Origin: Leptolyngbya sp. SIO4C5
GTDB taxonomy: Bacteria; Cyanobacteriota; Cyanobacteriia; Phormidesmidales; Phormidesmidaceae
Assembly (NCBI GenBank): GCA_010671965.1
Contig: JAAHIC010000202.1
Span: 1-7,455 of the forward strand
Direction of reading: 5' to 3'
Length of the DNA stretch: 7,455 nucleotides
This document shows, one piece after another, positions 5,656 through 7,455 of this stretch. The stretch's first letter is position 1. Every line of letters starts with the position of its first letter. Position numbers and translations under genes: made by a program. The notes below the pieces were generated by a model. That model had not been told where the DNA came from. It did not search any database and was given only the letters and a program-made list of their open reading frames with translations.

Positions 5656-6617
5656 TGTCTCAGTTCCAGCAGTTTCTCAAAGCGCTTCATGAAAAATATC
5701 AGCCGTTGACGGACGGGCGTGCTGCTAGCTACATACCAGAGCTGACTAAGGCTGATCCAAACTGGTTTGCCATCAGCGTGGTGACGGTAAACGGCCAGAC
5801 CTACGAGGTGGGTGACTTTGAGCAGACCTTCACGATTCAGTCCATTTCTAAGGTCTGCACCTACGGCATGGCCCTGGAGGATCACGGTCGGGAAGCTCTA
5901 TTGCATAAGGTGGGGGTTGAACCGACGGGAGATCCGTTTAATTCTCTCATCCGCCTAGACGAAGACTCCAAGCGCCCAGACAACCCCATGATCAACGCCG
6001 GAGCGATCGCCACCACGAGCCTGATCAAAGGCACCGACCCCACTGAGCGACTGAATCGGCTGATGGCGATGTTTCGCCGCTATGTCGGCCATGAAGTGTT
6101 CATCGACATTTCCACCTTCATGTCCGAGCGCTCCACTGGGCACCGCAATCGGGCAATGGCTCATCTAATGCTGAATTTTGGCATGATTACTGGCGCAATT
6201 GAGGAGGCGCTAGACCTTTATTTTCAGCAGTGTGCGCTTTTAGTCAACTGCCACGACCTAGCGCTGATGGCAGCTACGCTAGCGAATCGCGGTATTAACC
6301 CGGTGACTCAGGAACAAGCGATCAATCCAGACTATGTACGCGATATTCTCAGCGTTATGTACACCTGCGGCATGTACAACTTTGCCGGGGAATGGGCCTA
6401 CCGGGTAGGCATTCCGGCGAAAAGCGGCGTTTCCGGTGGGATTCTAGCTGTAGTGCCCAATCAGGCGGGGATTGCGGTGTTTTCGCCGCTGCTAGACAAA
6501 AACGGCAATAGCGTACGGGGACTGCGGGTATTTGAGGAACTGTCGCAAAAATATGGGTTTCACCTGTTCGATCTCTCGATGGGCAAATGTAGCTTTCTAG
6601 ACTCTTTAGCGGAGTAG
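5655..6617 (+). CDS. glsA: Glutaminase (glutamine to glutamate plus ammonia)
   Basis: This is a cytosolic enzyme that hydrolyses glutamine, feeding glutamate pools and releasing ammonium. Its 320 residues match bacterial glutaminases of the serine-dependent, beta-lactamase-like family. The catalytic SxxK pair is Ser63 and Lys66 in FTIQSISKV (59-67). Other expected active-site residues are Asn114 (NPMINAGAI, 110-118), Glu158 and Asn165 ([13 protein letters not shown], 157-169), Tyr189 ([11 protein letters not shown], 187-197), Tyr241 ([16 protein letters not shown], 237-252) and Val259 ([15 protein letters not shown], 254-268). The ATG at 5655 shares its A with the GST stop, indicating coupled translation. 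A TTG three bases upstream is less likely. A hairpin follows 53 bp after the stop. Making glutamate beside a glutathione-using enzyme is suggestive, since glutamate is a glutathione precursor, but the link is inference. Confidence 0.96.
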   Translation: MSQFQQFLKALHEKYQPLTDGRAASYIPELTKADPNWFAISVVTVNGQTYEVGDFEQTFTIQSISKVCTYGMALEDHGREALLHKVGVEPTGDPFNSLIRLDEDSKRPDNPMINAGAIATTSLIKGTDPTERLNRLMAMFRRYVGHEVFIDISTFMSERSTGHRNRAMAHLMLNFGMITGAIEEALDLYFQQCALLVNCHDLALMAATLANRGINPVTQEQAINPDYVRDILSVMYTCGMYNFAGEWAYRVGIPAKSGVSGGILAVVPNQAGIAVFSPLLDKNGNSVRGLRVFEELSQKYGFHLFDLSMGKCSFLDSLAE

Positions 6618-6644
6618 CTTCTATGTCGGCTACATATTTTATCC

Positions 6645-6662
6645 GGGGTATTTGGGGTATTT
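6645..6662. repeat. 9-bp tandem repeat downstream of glsA
   Basis: GGGGTATTT occurs twice without a gap (6645-6653 and 6654-6662), 27 bp after the glutaminase stop and just before the hairpin. Its origin is probably replication slippage. No function is apparent. Confidence 0.7.
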
Positions 6663-6670
6663 AGATTTTT

Positions 6671-6697
6671 GACTCCAGACGGTAGCCGCCTGGAGTC
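6671..6697 (+). terminator. Strong hairpin after glsA, probable 3' end
   Basis: GACTCCAG (6671-6678) pairs exactly with CTGGAGTC (6690-6697). After one A/C mismatch the stem continues with CGG/CCG around a TAG loop, giving 11 pairs. No T run follows, so it is not a canonical intrinsic terminator. Many cyanobacterial 3' ends are hairpins without a strong T tract, and it lies in the right place to end the GST-glsA transcript. It is also downstream of the convergent nblA gene, where it could serve that transcript. Confidence 0.5.
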
Positions 6698-6761
6698 GAT
6701 GGGTAATCGCATAAGCTTTGTCTTCTCATGCTGCTCCGGTTATCTCAGTCTTTGCCCTCGG

Positions 6762-6956
6762 CTACCCACTTGAAACAAACTCTGGCAGATAGCACTCTTT
6801 AAATATCTGCTTTACCCAATTGTCTTTGATCATCAACTGCTTCAGGGCTTCAAACAGGTATTCTTGAGCTTCTTCTAGGGTTAGGCTGTCAACTTGCTGC
6901 CTGAGAACCTGTAGCCTAAACTGTTGCTCTATCGTCAATACATCTGGCTTATTCAT
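6762..6956 (-). CDS. nblA: NblA/Ycf18-family phycobilisome degradation protein
   Basis: This is a small adaptor of 64 residues, the usual NblA size. Members of the family bind phycobiliproteins and the ClpC chaperone, leading to proteolysis of the phycobilisome antenna during nutrient starvation. The sequence is one helical hairpin: TIEQQFRLQVLRQQV (8-22) for helix one, a turn SLTLEEAQ (24-31), and YLFEALKQLMIKDNWVKQIFK (33-53) for the long second helix. The EQQFxLQ, RQQV, QxM and N-xx-K positions match the family pattern, and the end (ECYLPEF) is the region used for ClpC contact in characterised members. CAGGGGG ends 7 bases before the ATG and is an excellent Shine-Dalgarno sequence, fixing the start. 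The gene stands alone, convergent with glsA. Whether it is the main NblA or one of several paralogues cannot be told here. Confidence 0.9.
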   Translation of the reverse strand: MNKPDVLTIEQQFRLQVLRQQVDSLTLEEAQEYLFEALKQLMIKDNWVKQIFKECYLPEFVSSG

Positions 6957-6968
6957 AGTTTCCCCCTG

Positions 6969-6981
6969 GGTTTAATAAACC
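6969..6981 (-). promoter_or_regulatory. Small inverted repeat abutting the nblA Shine-Dalgarno sequence
   Basis: GGTTTA (6969-6974) and TAAACC (6976-6981) are inverse complements around one base. In the nblA leader this gives a 5-bp stem with a 3-nt loop ending right at the CCCAGGGGG ribosome-binding site. It could tune translation or be an operator half-site pair. It is short, so chance is possible. Confidence 0.3.
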
Positions 6982-7165
6982 TGCAACCAGCCTTGAAACA
7001 CCGATTCACGGGGAATCTAATCCTCAGCCATTAGGGCAAAAATGCTCTAGCCGGAGCGATCGCTAATGGTCTGAAGGTAACTGTGTCGTAGTCCTATAGT
7101 CTTGAAGCTGTTGCAGCGTGGTTTGAACTTAAAGAACACGTTTATCTCTAGACTCTTCTATTTGC

Positions 7166-7171
7166 ATTATA
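7166..7171 (-). promoter_or_regulatory. Candidate -10 element for nblA
   Basis: The minus strand reads TATAAT at 7171-7166, a perfect -10 hexamer, inside AATAGCTATAATGC. No good TTGACA lies 16-18 bp upstream, so an activator or alternative sigma factor would be needed. If used, it would give a leader of about 200 nt before the nblA ATG. AT-rich sequence makes a chance match possible. Confidence 0.35.
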
Positions 7172-7455
7172 GCTATTCCAATATTCTGTTGACAGTTATT
7201 GCTCAATGTTTAGCAACAACTTACCCCCTATAAAAAGCGTTCACTGGAGATTACAAAACTAAAAGTGGAACGCGATCGCTGCTCAGCTTATCGCCAATTT
7301 GTAGGCAATAAATTCTTAAAATGTTTCTATGTTCTGCAAATAAAGCATTTGAGGGCTGATTACTGTTGAAGTGTCAAAAAAATGTTTTGCTATTTTTCTC
7401 GGTAATCGTTTAGCCAGAGAATACGTCAGGGATCATTGTCGAAGCATCTCAAAAG

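Larger units (their letters stand above)
1549..7279. repeat. HIP1 octamers (GCGATCGC), eleven dispersed copies
   Basis: Copies start at 1549, 3250, 3488, 3517, 4543, 4667, 4843, 5246, 6003, 7056 and 7272. They lie in genes and between them. HIP1 is over-represented in many cyanobacterial genomes and is used here as a lineage marker. The entry spans first to last copy; the DNA between is not repeat. Confidence 0.95.
6957..7455. other. Gene-free 499-bp region upstream of nblA
   Basis: All six frames are closed by frequent stops and no RNA gene is recognised. The content is the nblA leader and candidate promoter, two HIP1 octamers (7056-7063, 7272-7279) and an imperfect hairpin at 7195-7220 (GTTaTTGCT against AGCAAcAAC). 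The rest is AT-rich sequence typical of regulatory DNA. No NtcA site (GTA-N8-TAC) was found. Short reading frames at the right edge are too small to attribute to a flanking gene. Confidence 0.6.

Noticed and set aside
5550..5885. 111-codon minus-strand reading frame across the GST-glsA junction
   Set aside because: It is antisense to two well-supported genes and has low-complexity Arg/Ser/Leu composition typical of a shadow frame.
7189..7234. Plus-strand promoter from TTGACA at 7189
   Set aside because: No acceptable -10 lies 16-18 bp downstream; TATAAA at 7229 is too far, and no plus-strand gene follows in the window.
7427..7455. Possible gene starting or ending at the right edge
   Set aside because: A TTG at 7436 with an AGGGA-like sequence and a nine-codon minus-strand frame are visible, but both are too short to support.
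6957..7455. Riboswitch, tRNA or other known RNA in the right-hand intergenic region
   Set aside because: No cloverleaf, conserved riboswitch core or similar signature was recognised by eye.

Overview
This window reads as chromosomal DNA from a cyanobacterium. The palindrome GCGATCGC (HIP1) occurs eleven times in 7.4 kb, where chance would give well under one. There is also an NblA-type phycobilisome degradation protein, a family restricted to phycobilisome-containing organisms. The protein sequences fit a filamentous or unicellular Leptolyngbya/Synechococcus-like lineage, but I cannot name the species. I see no mobile element, CRISPR array, rRNA or tRNA.

Layout. On the minus strand at the left, reading right to left, is a high-affinity phosphate transport operon: pstS (lipoprotein binding protein), pstC and pstA (the two permeases). 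pstA leaves the window and pstB is presumably beyond. A cyanobacterial Pho box and a 19-bp palindrome lie upstream of pstS. pstC and pstA overlap by one base. The last ~19 codons of pstA seen here look frameshifted. Divergent from pstS is a DCC-family (DUF393) thiol-disulfide protein whose start region is an exact 14-bp tandem duplication. It converges on a peroxiredoxin-like gene on the minus strand, and a HIP1-built intrinsic terminator lies between them. Next is a minus-strand hypothetical protein with a CYTH-like look. Divergent from it is a two-gene plus-strand operon: a YfcG/YghU-type glutathione S-transferase and glutaminase (glsA), overlapping as TGATG. At the right is a lone minus-strand nblA-like gene, preceded by ~500 bp with no gene and a candidate promoter that would give a long leader.

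How the genes fit together. Phosphate uptake (pstSCA), nitrogen recycling from glutamine (glsA) and pigment-antenna recycling (nblA) are all nutrient-limitation functions. The DCC protein, peroxiredoxin and GST are all thiol/redox functions. The genes sit in several separate transcription units, so a shared nutrient and redox stress theme is an inference from content, not a demonstrated regulon. I did not find a clearly new multi-gene system. The points most worth a second look are the duplicated start region of the DCC gene, the palindrome at pstS, the GST-glutaminase coupling, the nblA leader, and the damaged pstA end.
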